Assembly (NCBI GenBank): GCA_017619375.1
Contig: JAFZSL010000075.1
Coordinates: 241,189-305,188 of the forward strand
Direction of reading: 5' to 3'
Length of the DNA: 64,000 bases
DNA from: Prevotella sp.
GTDB taxonomy: Bacteria > Bacteroidota > Bacteroidia > Bacteroidales > Bacteroidaceae
A model generated the notes under the pieces. That model was not told the DNA's origin and made no database searches. It saw only the letters and a list, made by a program, of their open reading frames with translations. The stretch's first letter is position 1, and each line of letters opens with the position of its first letter. Of the stretch, positions 16,300 to 24,414 are shown piece after piece. The position numbers and the translations under genes are program-made.

Positions 16300-16824
16300 A
16301 TGGACTACAAGACTTTGGTGGCGGCGAGGAGAAGCCACCGCGTTTTTGACAAGGGAGAGTTGGATGGTGCTCAGGTGCAGGTCGTCCTCAGGTCGGCGCT
16401 GATGTCTCCCACCTCTCGCAACAACCGTGGGTGGCAGTTCGTGGTGGTGGATTCTCCTGCCGATCTCGACAAACTCGCTGATGTGAAGGAGCAGGGAGCG
16501 GCGTTCATCAGAGATGCCGCGTTGGCGGTGGTGGTGACGGGCTGTCCCGACCGCAATGACTGCTGGGTGGAGGATGGCAGCATCGCGGCCTACTCCATGC
16601 AGTTGCAGGCAGAAGATCTCGGTCTTGCCTCATGCTGGGTGCAGGTGAGGGGACGACGATTGAGCGACGGCACACTGGCATCGGACGTGGCGAAGGGCAT
16701 CCTCGACATCCCCGAAGACATGGAGGTGCTGTGCATCATCGCTTTCGGAAGGAAAGTCAAGGAACTTCCACCCCATGATGATGACGAACTCAAATGGGAG
16801 AACGTCCATCTGGAGAAATATTGA
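16300..16824 (+). CDS. Nitroreductase family protein
   Basis: A 174-residue FMN-dependent oxidoreductase of the nitroreductase fold, probably cytoplasmic. Family signs are the N-terminal RRSHRVFDKGELD, the FMN-phosphate region ALMSPTSRNNRGWQFVVVD near residues 34-52, and the Gly-rich end segment VLCIIAFGRKVKE. The substrate cannot be read from sequence; quinones, nitro compounds or flavin are all possible. It stands alone behind its own promoter. Confidence 0.92.
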   Translation: MDYKTLVAARRSHRVFDKGELDGAQVQVVLRSALMSPTSRNNRGWQFVVVDSPADLDKLADVKEQGAAFIRDAALAVVVTGCPDRNDCWVEDGSIAAYSMQLQAEDLGLASCWVQVRGRRLSDGTLASDVAKGILDIPEDMEVLCIIAFGRKVKELPPHDDDELKWENVHLEKY

Positions 16825-17019
16825 CTTCATCCAACCCTGCCCTGCAAAGCAAAGGAATTCTCCATTTCTCTAATTCGTGATAAAAAAAGAAATAGTTGTG
16901 AATCAATTTATAAGCCAAACAAATTTCGCAAGTAAGGAAAAATGAGACGTGAATAAGTTTACAAGGAAGTATGGATGGCATCATTCCCTCTTTAAAGGCA
17001 GTAAAAGTGAACATTTGTC

Positions 17020-17085
17020 CCTTTAACTCCCCTTTAACTCCCTTTTAACTCCCTTTTAACTCCCTTTTAACTCCCCTTTAACTCC
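17020..17085. repeat. Tandem 10-11-bp CCTTTTAACTC array
   Basis: Six consecutive units of CCTTTTAACTC or CCCTTTAACTC lie just upstream of the KdsC-like gene. They are preceded by ACATTTGTCC, which resembles the CATATGTCC that precedes the related units at 1101-1279. The rest of the 300-bp gap (16825-17124) is AT-rich with no gene seen. Confidence 0.75.
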
Positions 17086-17124
17086 TGAAAGTTGAACGAA
17101 TGTGAAACTTTAACCCTTACAACA

Positions 17125-17643
17125 ATGATCAACTACGACCTACGTAAAATCAAGACCATCATTTTCGACGTGGATGGCGTGCTCAGTAAACAGACCATCT
17201 CGATGGATGCCATGGGCGAACCCCTCCGCACCATCAACATCCAAGACGGCTATGCCATCCAACTCGCTTGCAAGATGGGTCTTCGCATCGCTGTCATCAC
17301 GGGCGGACGGACACCCAACATCAAACTGCGTTACGAGTATCTTGGTGTGAAAGATATCTTCCTCGGCAGTGCGGTGAAAGTGAAGGTATATGATCAGTTC
17401 CTCGCCGACAATGGTTTCACCGACGAGGAGGTGCTCTATATGGGCGACGACATCCCCGACTACGAAGTGATGGCAAGGTGCGGCTGCCCTTGCTGTCCTG
17501 AGGACGCTGCTGTGGAAATCAAAGACCTCAGTTGTTATATCAGCCATAGGAAAGGCGGTGAGGGATGTGCCCGCGACGTCATCGAACAAGTGCTCAAGGC
17601 GCAGGGCAAATGGCTCTCCGGCGCCGAAGCCTTTGGATGGTAA
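17125..17643 (+). CDS. 3-deoxy-D-manno-octulosonate 8-phosphate phosphatase (KdsC-like HAD)
   Basis: A 172-residue HAD-superfamily phosphatase of the cap-less KdsC type, which dephosphorylates KDO-8-phosphate in LPS inner-core synthesis. Motif I is IIFDVDGVL with Asp15 and Asp17, motif II is VITGGRTPN, and motif IV is [12 protein letters not shown]. The start [12 protein letters not shown] at 17125 fits the family; an upstream frame adds only 11 residues that overlap leader sequence. Maf follows 82 bp downstream in the same direction. Confidence 0.88.
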   Translation: MINYDLRKIKTIIFDVDGVLSKQTISMDAMGEPLRTINIQDGYAIQLACKMGLRIAVITGGRTPNIKLRYEYLGVKDIFLGSAVKVKVYDQFLADNGFTDEEVLYMGDDIPDYEVMARCGCPCCPEDAAVEIKDLSCYISHRKGGEGCARDVIEQVLKAQGKWLSGAEAFGW

Positions 17644-17724
17644 GAAGACGCTCTCTTTTTCCCATCATTCCCTCATTTGCGGAAGTTGGGATAAAGATGA
17701 TTAATTAAGATTTCAAGATGAAAG

Positions 17725-18372
17725 ATGAAAAAGATGGAAAAATCAATCCCCAATCTTCAATCTTCCGCTCGGCCATCAGGGACGCTTGCCGAAGCAAGAA
17801 TATTTAATAAAAAGAAGATTATTCTTGCCAGCAATTCCCCACGAAGGAGGGAATTGCTCGCCGGCCTCGACATCGACTTCGAGGTGAAGGTGCTTCAGGG
17901 TATCGACGAAAGTTATCCCGAAGACCTGCCCGTCGACGAGGTGGCGGAGTATATTTCCAAGGCGAAGGCAAAGGCCTATCAGAATGTCATCGCCGACGAT
18001 CAGTTGGTCATCACCGCCGACACCATCGTAGTGCTGGGTGAGCAAGTGCTTGGAAAGCCAGCCAACCGTGAGGAGGCTGTGGACATGCTACGCGCACTAA
18101 GCGGACAGACCCACCGTGTCATCACAGGTGTGAGTCTTACCACCGTAGAGCGGCAGCGCACATTCTCCGTGGTCTCCGAGGTGTCGTTCAAAAACCTCTC
18201 CGATGAGGAAATCTCTTATTATGTAGACCACTACAAACCGTATGACAAGGCTGGGGCTTATGGCATACAGGAGTGGATAGGATATGTCGGGGTGACAGGT
18301 CTTAAGGGCAGTTATTTCAACGTCATGGGCCTGCCCGTGCAGCGTATCTACCAAGAGTTGATGGCTTTCTAA
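17725..18372 (+). CDS. maf: Maf family nucleoside triphosphate pyrophosphatase
   Basis: The 215-residue cytoplasmic Maf protein hydrolyses nucleoside triphosphates (house-cleaning; also called septum formation inhibitor). It shows ILASNSPRRRELLAGL, ITADTIVV with the catalytic Asp, SGQTHRVITGV and DKAGAYGIQEW. The family normally starts two or three residues before IILASNSPRR, so the first about 30 residues from 17725 may be untranslated leader; no closer ATG exists, and the N-terminus is uncertain. It lies in the same direction as the KdsC-like gene. Confidence 0.93.
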   Translation: MKKMEKSIPNLQSSARPSGTLAEARIFNKKKIILASNSPRRRELLAGLDIDFEVKVLQGIDESYPEDLPVDEVAEYISKAKAKAYQNVIADDQLVITADTIVVLGEQVLGKPANREEAVDMLRALSGQTHRVITGVSLTTVERQRTFSVVSEVSFKNLSDEEISYYVDHYKPYDKAGAYGIQEWIGYVGVTGLKGSYFNVMGLPVQRIYQELMAF

Positions 18373-18424
18373 TACTTTCGGGTGGGACGACAATAGGACA
18401 TGGGATTGAAAAGTCTACAGACTC

Positions 18425-18450
18425 AAAGGACTCTGACAAAAAGTCCTTTT
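18425..18450. terminator. Possible bidirectional terminator between maf and rlmH
   Basis: An 8-bp stem, AAAGGACT paired with AGTCCTTT, flanked by A and T runs, lies between two convergent genes. Confidence 0.5.
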
Positions 18451-18478
18451 GTCCTTAAAGTCCGTAGACCTTTGCTGC

Positions 18479-18949
18479 CTATTCGTGGTGATAAGGCTCG
18501 CCCTTGATGATGGTGCAGGCGCGATAGAGCTGCTCCACGAACACCAGGCGCACCAATTGGTGGGAGAATGTCATGCGTGAGAGCGAAATCTTCTCGTCGC
18601 AGCGGGCATACACAGTGTCTGAGAAGCCGTAAGGGCCGCCTACCACGAATACCAGGCGCCGGACCCTCATCTGCTTCTTCTCCAACCAAGAGGCGAAGTC
18701 TACACTACGCCGCTCCTCCCCATGTTCGTCGAGCAGCACCACGTGGTCTCCGGAAGCCAATTGTTTCAAAATCAGTTCACCCTCGCGCTCTTTCTGCTGC
18801 GCCATGGAGAGGCTCTTCGTGTTTCTCAATTCCGGGATTACCTGCACGTCGATGGGCAGATAGTGCCCGATGCGGCCCACATAGTCGTCGATGCAGGCTG
18901 CGATATGCTTGTCGGTGGTCTTGCCCACCACCAATAATAATGCTCTCAT
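18479..18949 (-). CDS. rlmH: 23S rRNA (pseudouridine1915-N3)-methyltransferase RlmH
   Basis: A 156-residue SPOUT methyltransferase that uses SAM to methylate pseudouridine 1915 of 23S rRNA. The length matches the family (155). Visible motifs are LLVVGKTTDKHIAACIDDY at the start, LLDEHGEERRSVDFASWL, the SAM-knot segment FVVGGPYGF, and MTFSHQLVRLVFVEQLYRA; the C-terminus is YHHE. The start MRALLLVVG (18949) is the family start; the 13 residues upstream in frame are discarded. A TACTTTTG promoter box lies 37 bp upstream. Confidence 0.95.
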   Translation of the reverse strand: MRALLLVVGKTTDKHIAACIDDYVGRIGHYLPIDVQVIPELRNTKSLSMAQQKEREGELILKQLASGDHVVLLDEHGEERRSVDFASWLEKKQMRVRRLVFVVGGPYGFSDTVYARCDEKISLSRMTFSHQLVRLVFVEQLYRACTIIKGEPYHHE

Positions 18950-18985
18950 CTCTTTTATACTTTTTGCAGTGGTAAGGTGCGGATG

Positions 18986-18993
18986 CAAAAGTA
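18986..18993 (-). promoter_or_regulatory. -7 promoter box of rlmH
   Basis: TACTTTTG on the minus strand, followed by CATC, matches TAnnTTTG 37 bp before the rlmH start. Confidence 0.6.
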
Positions 18994-19088
18994 GTGAAAA
19001 AAGGTCGTAGTGGCAACTCGCCGTCCATTCTTTTCAAGAAAAAAATGAAAAAACACCTCGCAATGTAATCATGTTTCATTTTTTTTCT

Positions 19089-19096
19089 TATCTTTG
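19089..19096 (+). promoter_or_regulatory. -7 promoter box of the phosphoglucomutase gene
   Basis: TATCTTTG followed by CAG matches TAnnTTTG, 100 bp upstream of the chosen start at 19197. It is divergent to the rlmH promoter. Confidence 0.6.
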
Positions 19097-19196
19097 CAGT
19101 GCAGAGGTGTAATGTGGCCTTCCTTGGCTGATTTGACCTTTGCATCGAGTAGGCTACATGCCAGTAATGAATCTTTCATTTAATACTTATAAATCT

Positions 19197-20945
19197 ATGG
19201 CTAATAACACAGAACTTATTCAACAGTGTGAGGAAAGAGCCAAGAAGTGGCTCTCACCTTCTTTTGACGAGGAAACCAGAAATGCCGTTCAGGCTATGCT
19301 CGACAATGAGGACAAGACAGACCTCATCGACGCCTTCTATCGCGACCTGGAATTTGGCACCGGCGGACTGCGTGGCATCATGGGCGCAGGTACCAACCGC
19401 ATGAACAAGTACATTGTGGGCATGGCCACACAAGGCTTCGCCAACTACATCAACAAGGCGTTCCCCGGACGTACCGACCTCAGCGTCGTCGTGGGACATG
19501 ACTGCCGTAACAACGGTAGGATGTTTGCAGAGACCGTTGCCGACATCTTCTCGGCCAACGGCATCAAGGTCTATCTCTTCGAGAGCCTCCGTCCCACACC
19601 GGAAATTTCCTTCGCCATCCGTCAACTCGGTTGCCAGGCTGGTGTCAATGTCACCGCTTCGCACAACCCCAAGGAATACAATGGCTACAAGGCATATTGG
19701 GATGACGGTGCACAGGTGCTCGCACCGCATGACAAGGGCATTATCGACGAGGTGAACAAGGTGACCATCGACGATGTCAAATTCGAGGGCGACAAGGACC
19801 GCATCGTCATCATCGGCGGCGAGATGGACTGGGACTACCTGCAGGCCGTCAAGGAGGCCATGGTCGACCAGGATGTCATCCTGCGCCAGAAAGACCTCAA
19901 CATTGTCTATTCGCCCATGCATGGCGCTGGACGCGTCATCATCCCGATGGCTCTCCGCTCATGGGGATTCCAGAACATTCACGTCGTGCCGGAGCAGATG
20001 GTCATCGACGGCAACTTCCCCACCGTCGTGTCACCAAATCCGGAGAATGCAGAGGCCATGACCTTGGGCATGAAATTGGGTACAAAACTCAATGCCGACC
20101 TGGTCATCGCTTCCGACCCCGACGCCGACCGTCTCGCCATCGTCTGCCGCAACCCCAAGGGTGAGTGGGAAATCCTCAATGGCAACCAGACCTGCATGAT
20201 GTTCAGTTGGTACATCATAGCCAACAAGAAGAAACTCGGCCAACTCAAGGGCAACGAGTTCCTGGTGAAGACCATCGTGACCACCGAACTTATCAAGAAG
20301 ATTGCCGACAAGAATGGCGTGGAGTTGCGTGACTGCTACACCGGTTTCAAGTGGATTGCCAACGAAATCCGTGTCTCCGAGGGTGTAAAGAAGTACATCG
20401 GCGGTGGTGAGGAAAGCTTCGGCTTCCTGCCATTCGACAAGGTGCGCGACAAGGACTCACCAGCATCCATCTGTCTCATCTGCGAGATCGCTGCTTGGGC
20501 GAAGGACAACGGAAAGACCCTCTACGACCTCCTCATGGACATCTATCTCGAGTATGGCTTCTCCAAGGAAGTCACCGTCAACGTGGTGCGTCCAGGAAAG
20601 ACGGGTGCCGACGAAATCAAGCAGATGATGACCAACTTCCGCAACGACCCGCCTGCCGACCTCGGTGGAAGCAAGGTGGTGATGAGCAAGGACTTCCTCA
20701 AACTGGAACAGACCAATGCCGACGGAAGCAAGACGCCCATCGACATGCCGGACAAGAGCAACGTGTTGCAGTGGTTCTGCGACGATGGCACCAAGGTCAG
20801 CGTCCGTCCATCCGGCACAGAGCCGAAGATTAAATTCTACATCGAGGTGAAGGACACCATGAAGTGCGAGGGTTGCTACGAGCGTTGCTCCGAAGCCGGC
20901 CTCGAGAAGGTGGAAGGCATCAAGAAGAGCCTCGGCCTCGATTGA
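19197..20945 (+). CDS. Phosphoglucomutase / phosphomannomutase (alpha-D-phosphohexomutase)
   Basis: A 582-residue cytoplasmic enzyme that interconverts hexose 1- and 6-phosphates. It carries TASHNPKEYNG with the phosphorylated Ser155, the metal loop DPDADRLAI, the sugar loop GGGEESFGF and the C-terminal phosphate-binding RPSGTEPKIKFY. The length fits the long Bacteroidota phosphoglucomutases. The start MANNTELIQ (19197) is used; 19 in-frame residues upstream are AT-rich and look like leader. A terminator follows about 105 bp after the stop. Confidence 0.94.
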   Translation: MANNTELIQQCEERAKKWLSPSFDEETRNAVQAMLDNEDKTDLIDAFYRDLEFGTGGLRGIMGAGTNRMNKYIVGMATQGFANYINKAFPGRTDLSVVVGHDCRNNGRMFAETVADIFSANGIKVYLFESLRPTPEISFAIRQLGCQAGVNVTASHNPKEYNGYKAYWDDGAQVLAPHDKGIIDEVNKVTIDDVKFEGDKDRIVIIGGEMDWDYLQAVKEAMVDQDVILRQKDLNIVYSPMHGAGRVIIPMALRSWGFQNIHVVPEQMVIDGNFPTVVSPNPENAEAMTLGMKLGTKLNADLVIASDPDADRLAIVCRNPKGEWEILNGNQTCMMFSWYIIANKKKLGQLKGNEFLVKTIVTTELIKKIADKNGVELRDCYTGFKWIANEIRVSEGVKKYIGGGEESFGFLPFDKVRDKDSPASICLICEIAAWAKDNGKTLYDLLMDIYLEYGFSKEVTVNVVRPGKTGADEIKQMMTNFRNDPPADLGGSKVVMSKDFLKLEQTNADGSKTPIDMPDKSNVLQWFCDDGTKVSVRPSGTEPKIKFYIEVKDTMKCEGCYERCSEAGLEKVEGIKKSLGLD

Positions 20946-20949
20946 GAAG

Positions 20950-21024
20950 GATTTCGGTCTCCGATGGTATGAAACAGGATCTCGGTCTCCGATGGTATGA
21001 AACAGGATCTCGGTCTCCGATGGC
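20950..21024. repeat. 28-bp tandem repeat after the phosphoglucomutase gene
   Basis: The unit GATCTCGGTCTCCGATGG followed by TATGAAACAG occurs 2.7 times with an exact 28-bp period (starts at 20950, 20978 and 21006), between the stop codon and the terminator. Each unit contains a small inverted pair, TCGG and CCGA. Confidence 0.85.
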
Positions 21025-21049
21025 TCGGAAGAAGAGCCCTTAATAATAT

Positions 21050-21080
21050 AAAAGCAAGAGGGACCTCCTCTTGCTTTTTT
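21050..21080 (+). terminator. Rho-independent terminator
   Basis: AAAAGCAAGAGG (21050-21061) pairs with 21067-21078 around a 5-base loop, with a T run at its end. The following 100 bp is a C/T-rich run of CTCCTA-like repeats with no gene. Confidence 0.88.
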
Positions 21081-21222
21081 CCTAAAACTACCTATAATCT
21101 CCTATTCTCTCCTAAAACCACCTATCCCCTCCTATAAACCTCCTAAACCTCCATTTTTGCCACATTCACCACGTTTTTTGCTAAAAAACGACGTTTTCCT
21201 ATGATGATACGGTGATTTATAC

Positions 21223-21230
21223 TATTTTTG
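21223..21230 (+). promoter_or_regulatory. -7 promoter box of the GH2 gene
   Basis: TATTTTTG fits TAnnTTTG and lies 24 bp before the ATG at 21254, which argues against the longer frame starting at 21212. Confidence 0.55.
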
Positions 21231-21253
21231 TAGTGAAAAAGCAAACTACCTGT

Positions 21254-24232
21254 ATGAAACACCGTATCCTGTTCTTGTTGCTGGCAGTGACGAATACCAT
21301 TTTCATCACGGCCCGCGAAACATACAATTTCAACAGCGGATGGGTCATCGACAACAAGAAGACCGTCACCCTGCCGCACGCCTGGAATGAGGACGAGGCA
21401 TTCCGCCTCTCCACCTACGAGGTGTCCACTGCCGTCGTGTGGTATCGCAAGACCTTCACTTTGCCCGCATCTGCTGAAGGCAAAAGGGTGTTTGTGGAGT
21501 TCGAAGGGGCACGTCAGGCCGCCGAGGTGTGGTTGAACGGCCAGCGGCTGGGACTGTCGGAGAATGGCACGATGGCTTTCGGTTTCGAACTGACTCCCTA
21601 TCTGAAGAAAGGGAAGAACTTGATGGAGGTGAGGACCGACAACGATTGGGATTACAAGGAACAGGCAACAGGGTCGCATTTCCAGTGGCATTCCAAACCC
21701 TTCAACGTCAACTATGGCGGACTTACCAAGAACGTGTGGTTGCATGTCACAGGCGATGTCTATCAAACGCTTCCCCTCTTTTCCAATCTTGGCACTACGG
21801 GCATATATGTCTATGGCAAGCACTACGACGTGCCAGGGCGCAAGGCGACCATTCATGTGGAGAGCCAGGTGAGAAATGAGACCGACCAAGACGTGACACG
21901 CCGCTTGACGGTGGTGGTGGAAGAGACAGACGGCACAGAAATCGCACGCTTCGAGAGCGGAGAGGTGACGGTGCCCGCCCGTTCCCTCGCTACGTTGAAA
22001 GCTGAGAAACGTGTCGGCGGTCTCCATTTCTGGTCTTGGGGATATGGCTATTTGTATAAGGTGAAGACCATCGTTGGCGACGATGTCGTCACCACCACCA
22101 CCGGCTTCCGCAAGACGGAGTTCAGCCGGGGCTTGTTCTCCTTGAACGACCGCGTGATGATGGTGCATGGCTACGCCCAGCGCACCTCCAACGAGTGGCC
22201 CGGTGTGGGCATGTCGGTTCCCGCATGGCTCAGCGACTACTCCAACAACCTCCTCGTGCAGTCAGGCGGCAACCTCGTCAGATGGATGCACACCTGTCCT
22301 TGGAAGCAGGACGTGGAGTCATGCGACCGAGTGGGACTCATCCAAGCCATGCCTGCTGGCGATGCCGAGAAGGACGTCGCCGACCGTCGGTGGGAACAGA
22401 GGTTGGAGACGATGCGCGACGCCATCATCTACAACCGCAACAACCCCAGCATCATCTTTTACGAGTGTGGCAACCAGCGCATTTCCGGACAGCATATGCG
22501 GGAGATGAAGCAGTTGCGAAACCTCTACGACCCGGAGGGAGGACGTGCCATCGGCTGTCGTGAGATGCTCGACCAGCCAGAGGCGGAATATGGCGGCGAG
22601 ATGCTCTATGTGAACAAGAGCGACACCAAACCGGTGTGGATGATGGAATACTGCCGTGACGAGGCTCTCAGATGGTATTGGAACGCCTGGAGTTATCCCT
22701 ATCACCCCGAGGGAGATGGACCGCTTTACCGTGACGCCCCCGCTGACGCCTACAACCATAACAATGATGAGTTCGTGGCAGAATTGGTCAGACGGTGGTA
22801 TGATTATTGGTTGGAGCGCCCCGGTTCGGGTACAAAGGTGAACAGTGGGGGAGCGAAAATCATCTTCAGCGACACGCAGAGCCACGGTCGTAGTGCCGAC
22901 AACTACCGCGTCAGCGGCGTGGTTGACCCCATGCGCATCCCCAAGGACGCTTTTTTCGCTCACCAGGTGATGTGGAGTGGATGGGTGGACGACTATTCGC
23001 CGATGACCCACATCGTGGGGCATTGGAATTATGAGAAAGGTTTTGTGGTGCCCACCGTCTACGTCGTGTCCAACAGTGAATTCGTCTTTCTCGAACAGGA
23101 TGGCAAAGTCATCCCTCCCGTTTCCCACGACTACAAATATTTGTTCACTTTCAAGAACGTGCCATACTTGTCGGAGCAGTTGGTTGCCATCTCCTTTGGC
23201 AAGGACGGCATGGAGGAGTCGCGTGATAGGTTGCTGACTGCCGGCGCGCCTCACCATTTGCGACTGACATCCATCGTGAATCCCACGGGTTGGAAGGCCG
23301 ATGGCAATGATGTCGCCCTCGTCGAGGTGGAGGTGGTGGACGAGAACGGCCGTCGTTGTCCCCTCGACAACCGTGTGGTGAAGTGGCGTGTGAAAGGACC
23401 TGCGGAGTATCGAGGCGGGGTCGCCAAGAACAAACCCTTCAAGACCTACACCAACAAGGCCTCATTGGAGTCGAGGACGGCGGAGGTGAGCGGTGGCTAT
23501 TTCTTGGCCGACAAGGAAACCTTGGCGCATTTGAACCATGTCCTTTGTGACACCCTCCCCGTGGAGTGTGGTGTCAACAGGGTGATGCTACGCTCCCTCG
23601 ACAAGGCGGGCAAGGTGACGGTCACCGCCAGCGCGGAGGGTTTGCCTGCCGCCGTTGTCACCCTCAACACCCTGCCGGTGGAGGTGGTGGGCGGACTGTC
23701 CACCTATATGCCGTCGGACGGATTGGAGAGCAGATTGGACAGGGGAGAGACTCCCGAAGGTCCCTCTTTCCGTCAGTGGCGTGAGGAAGTGCCCATCCTC
23801 AAGGCCGTTGCGGGCAGTGGCAACGATGTGACGCTGAGTTACGACACCTACGAGAACACCAGTTGGAACAGTGTGGGGCTGCTCGACTCCGCATGGGTGT
23901 GCTATACCTTGGCGGAGAAGACCCGCATTGATGACATCTGCCTGAAGATGTCGTCTTTCAGAAGCACGTCCTATCCCATCGCCGTCTATGCCGACAGCGT
24001 GAAGGTGTGGGAGGGATGGACACCCAAGTCGCTTTCCTTCGTGCACATCCCTCTCAAGGATGCGCCTCCTGCCCGGAAATACACCATCCGCATGGTGGGG
24101 GAGAGCACCACAAGGGATGCTTTCGGGGCGGTGAAGGAGATGGATGCCCGCAACGATGAAAAGAAAGAGTCAGCCAAAAACGCCTTGAAAATCATCGAGG
24201 TGGAATTCCTTAGATTAATTAATAATTTATAA
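21254..24232 (+). CDS. Glycoside hydrolase family 2 protein with atypical acid/base residue
   Basis: A 992-residue exported GH2 protein with a signal peptide starting MKHRILFLLLAVTN. The N-terminal sugar-binding beta sandwich (about 25-170) is clear: WVIDNKKTVTLPHAWNEDEA and AEVWLNGQRLG. An immunoglobulin-like domain and the TIM barrel (about 290-600) follow, with HTCPWKQDVESCDRVGLI, then C-terminal beta domains. Where GH2 enzymes have the acid/base Glu in GNE, this protein has FYECGNQR, with Gln at residue 408 (codon 22475-22477). PVWMMEYCRDEA may hold the nucleophile. Beside a PL11 lyase, beta-galactosidase or beta-galacturonidase activity on rhamnogalacturonan side chains is plausible, but the Gln makes normal hydrolysis uncertain. 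Confidence 0.88.
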   Translation: MKHRILFLLLAVTNTIFITARETYNFNSGWVIDNKKTVTLPHAWNEDEAFRLSTYEVSTAVVWYRKTFTLPASAEGKRVFVEFEGARQAAEVWLNGQRLGLSENGTMAFGFELTPYLKKGKNLMEVRTDNDWDYKEQATGSHFQWHSKPFNVNYGGLTKNVWLHVTGDVYQTLPLFSNLGTTGIYVYGKHYDVPGRKATIHVESQVRNETDQDVTRRLTVVVEETDGTEIARFESGEVTVPARSLATLKAEKRVGGLHFWSWGYGYLYKVKTIVGDDVVTTTTGFRKTEFSRGLFSLNDRVMMVHGYAQRTSNEWPGVGMSVPAWLSDYSNNLLVQSGGNLVRWMHTCPWKQDVESCDRVGLIQAMPAGDAEKDVADRRWEQRLETMRDAIIYNRNNPSIIFYECGNQRISGQHMREMKQLRNLYDPEGGRAIGCREMLDQPEAEYGGEMLYVNKSDTKPVWMMEYCRDEALRWYWNAWSYPYHPEGDGPLYRDAPADAYNHNNDEFVAELVRRWYDYWLERPGSGTKVNSGGAKIIFSDTQSHGRSADNYRVSGVVDPMRIPKDAFFAHQVMWSGWVDDYSPMTHIVGHWNYEKGFVVPTVYVVSNSEFVFLEQDGKVIPPVSHDYKYLFTFKNVPYLSEQLVAISFGKDGMEESRDRLLTAGAPHHLRLTSIVNPTGWKADGNDVALVEVEVVDENGRRCPLDNRVVKWRVKGPAEYRGGVAKNKPFKTYTNKASLESRTAEVSGGYFLADKETLAHLNHVLCDTLPVECGVNRVMLRSLDKAGKVTVTASAEGLPAAVVTLNTLPVEVVGGLSTYMPSDGLESRLDRGETPEGPSFRQWREEVPILKAVAGSGNDVTLSYDTYENTSWNSVGLLDSAWVCYTLAEKTRIDDICLKMSSFRSTSYPIAVYADSVKVWEGWTPKSLSFVHIPLKDAPPARKYTIRMVGESTTRDAFGAVKEMDARNDEKKESAKNALKIIEVEFLRLINNL

Positions 24233-24414
24233 TTAACAATTAATAATTCGCCCGCTTTCGTGTTTAAGATTAAAAAACCGACAAAAGGCCATGGCTAACA
24301 AGCTGTGCGCATCTCCCCTCCCCTCGAGGGGTAGGGGTGGGGGCTTTGAATAATAGTGCTAAAAAGTTAATACTGCAAATCGGACACCACACTCCGTTAA
24401 CTTCGAAATAAAAG

